This document shows, piece by piece, positions 63,974-64,000 of a DNA stretch of 64,000 nt; the stretch's first letter is position 1, and each line of letters begins with the position of its first letter. The position numbers and the translations under genes were made by a program. The DNA comes from Mucilaginibacter phenanthrenivorans (lineage in GTDB: Bacteria > Bacteroidota > Bacteroidia > Sphingobacteriales > Sphingobacteriaceae), in contig NZ_JAHVAP010000001.1 of the NCBI RefSeq assembly GCF_024721155.1, positions 620,001-684,000 on the forward strand, in the 5' to 3' direction. The notes under the pieces are model-generated. The model ran no database searches. It saw nothing but the letters and a program-made list of their open reading frames with translations, and was not told the origin of the DNA.

Positions 63974-64000
63974 TGTCTTATTTTTTAGGGATTGAAACTA

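Noticed and set aside
1..64000. CRISPR arrays, rRNA and tRNA genes, IS elements
   Set aside because: No regularly spaced repeats, no T-loop or rRNA signatures, and no transposase or integrase frames were seen.

Overview
The window looks like chromosomal DNA of a Bacteroidota bacterium, most likely family Sphingobacteriaceae (Mucilaginibacter/Pedobacter-like). The signs are two SusC/SusD pairs, a Bacteroidetes-type ECF sigma factor with a FecR anti-sigma factor, a Gld-type ABC transporter, an M1 peptidase with a HEAT-like tail, DHp-only PAS proteins, and promoter-like TAnnTTTG boxes instead of sigma70 consensus sites. This placement is inferred from gene content; no rRNA or tRNA gene was found.

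Layout. 1-4.2 kb: end of a SusC/SusD locus closed by a terminator. 4.4-11.1 kb: a LytS/LytTR two-component pair facing a MacA-MacB-TolC-type efflux operon; a long inverted repeat upstream of the tolC-like gene resembles a sequence upstream of the kinase gene. 11.3-15.4 kb: a multi-PAS protein ending in a phosphoacceptor-type domain without an ATPase domain, then an RRM RNA-binding protein. 15.4-34 kb: a stress and redox region with oleate hydratase (plus a relic of a second copy), a DJ-1/PfpI relic, a haloperoxidase-type hydrolase, a TPR histidine kinase facing a sigma54 response regulator, Dps, a secreted M17 N-terminal domain, a second sigma54 activator, a GNAT/esterase/DUF2630 operon, PoxB, an old yellow enzyme, a thioredoxin-reductase-like flavoprotein without its CxxC, and a UBP-type zinc finger. 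A palindrome close to ACGAWATATCGT recurs in the intergenic regions of this stretch.

34-47.4 kb: one minus-strand block encoding sigma factor, Gld-type ABC ATPase, GldFG-like permease, FecR, SusC, SusD and an M16 peptidase, read here as a surface-signalled uptake or peptide-handling locus. 47.5-51 kb: small hypotheticals, an XRE/DUF4870 regulator, a class C beta-lactamase-like hydrolase and a lipoprotein. 51.1-52.8 kb: a gene-decay patch with two truncated SDR genes, an AraC C-terminal fragment and matching direct-repeat operators, surrounding an intact RRM gene and msrA. 52.8-56 kb: an ArsR-type regulator with its own inverted-repeat operator leading a flavin and molybdopterin redox operon. 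56.2-57.5 kb: a tandem GIY-YIG protein with two small DNA-binding-type genes, resembling a mobile-element remnant. 58-64 kb: M1 aminopeptidase, SGNH hydrolase, a small hypothetical, a response regulator, a hexapeptide acyltransferase, and a receiver-PAS-DHp protein paralogous to the end of the 11.3 kb gene.
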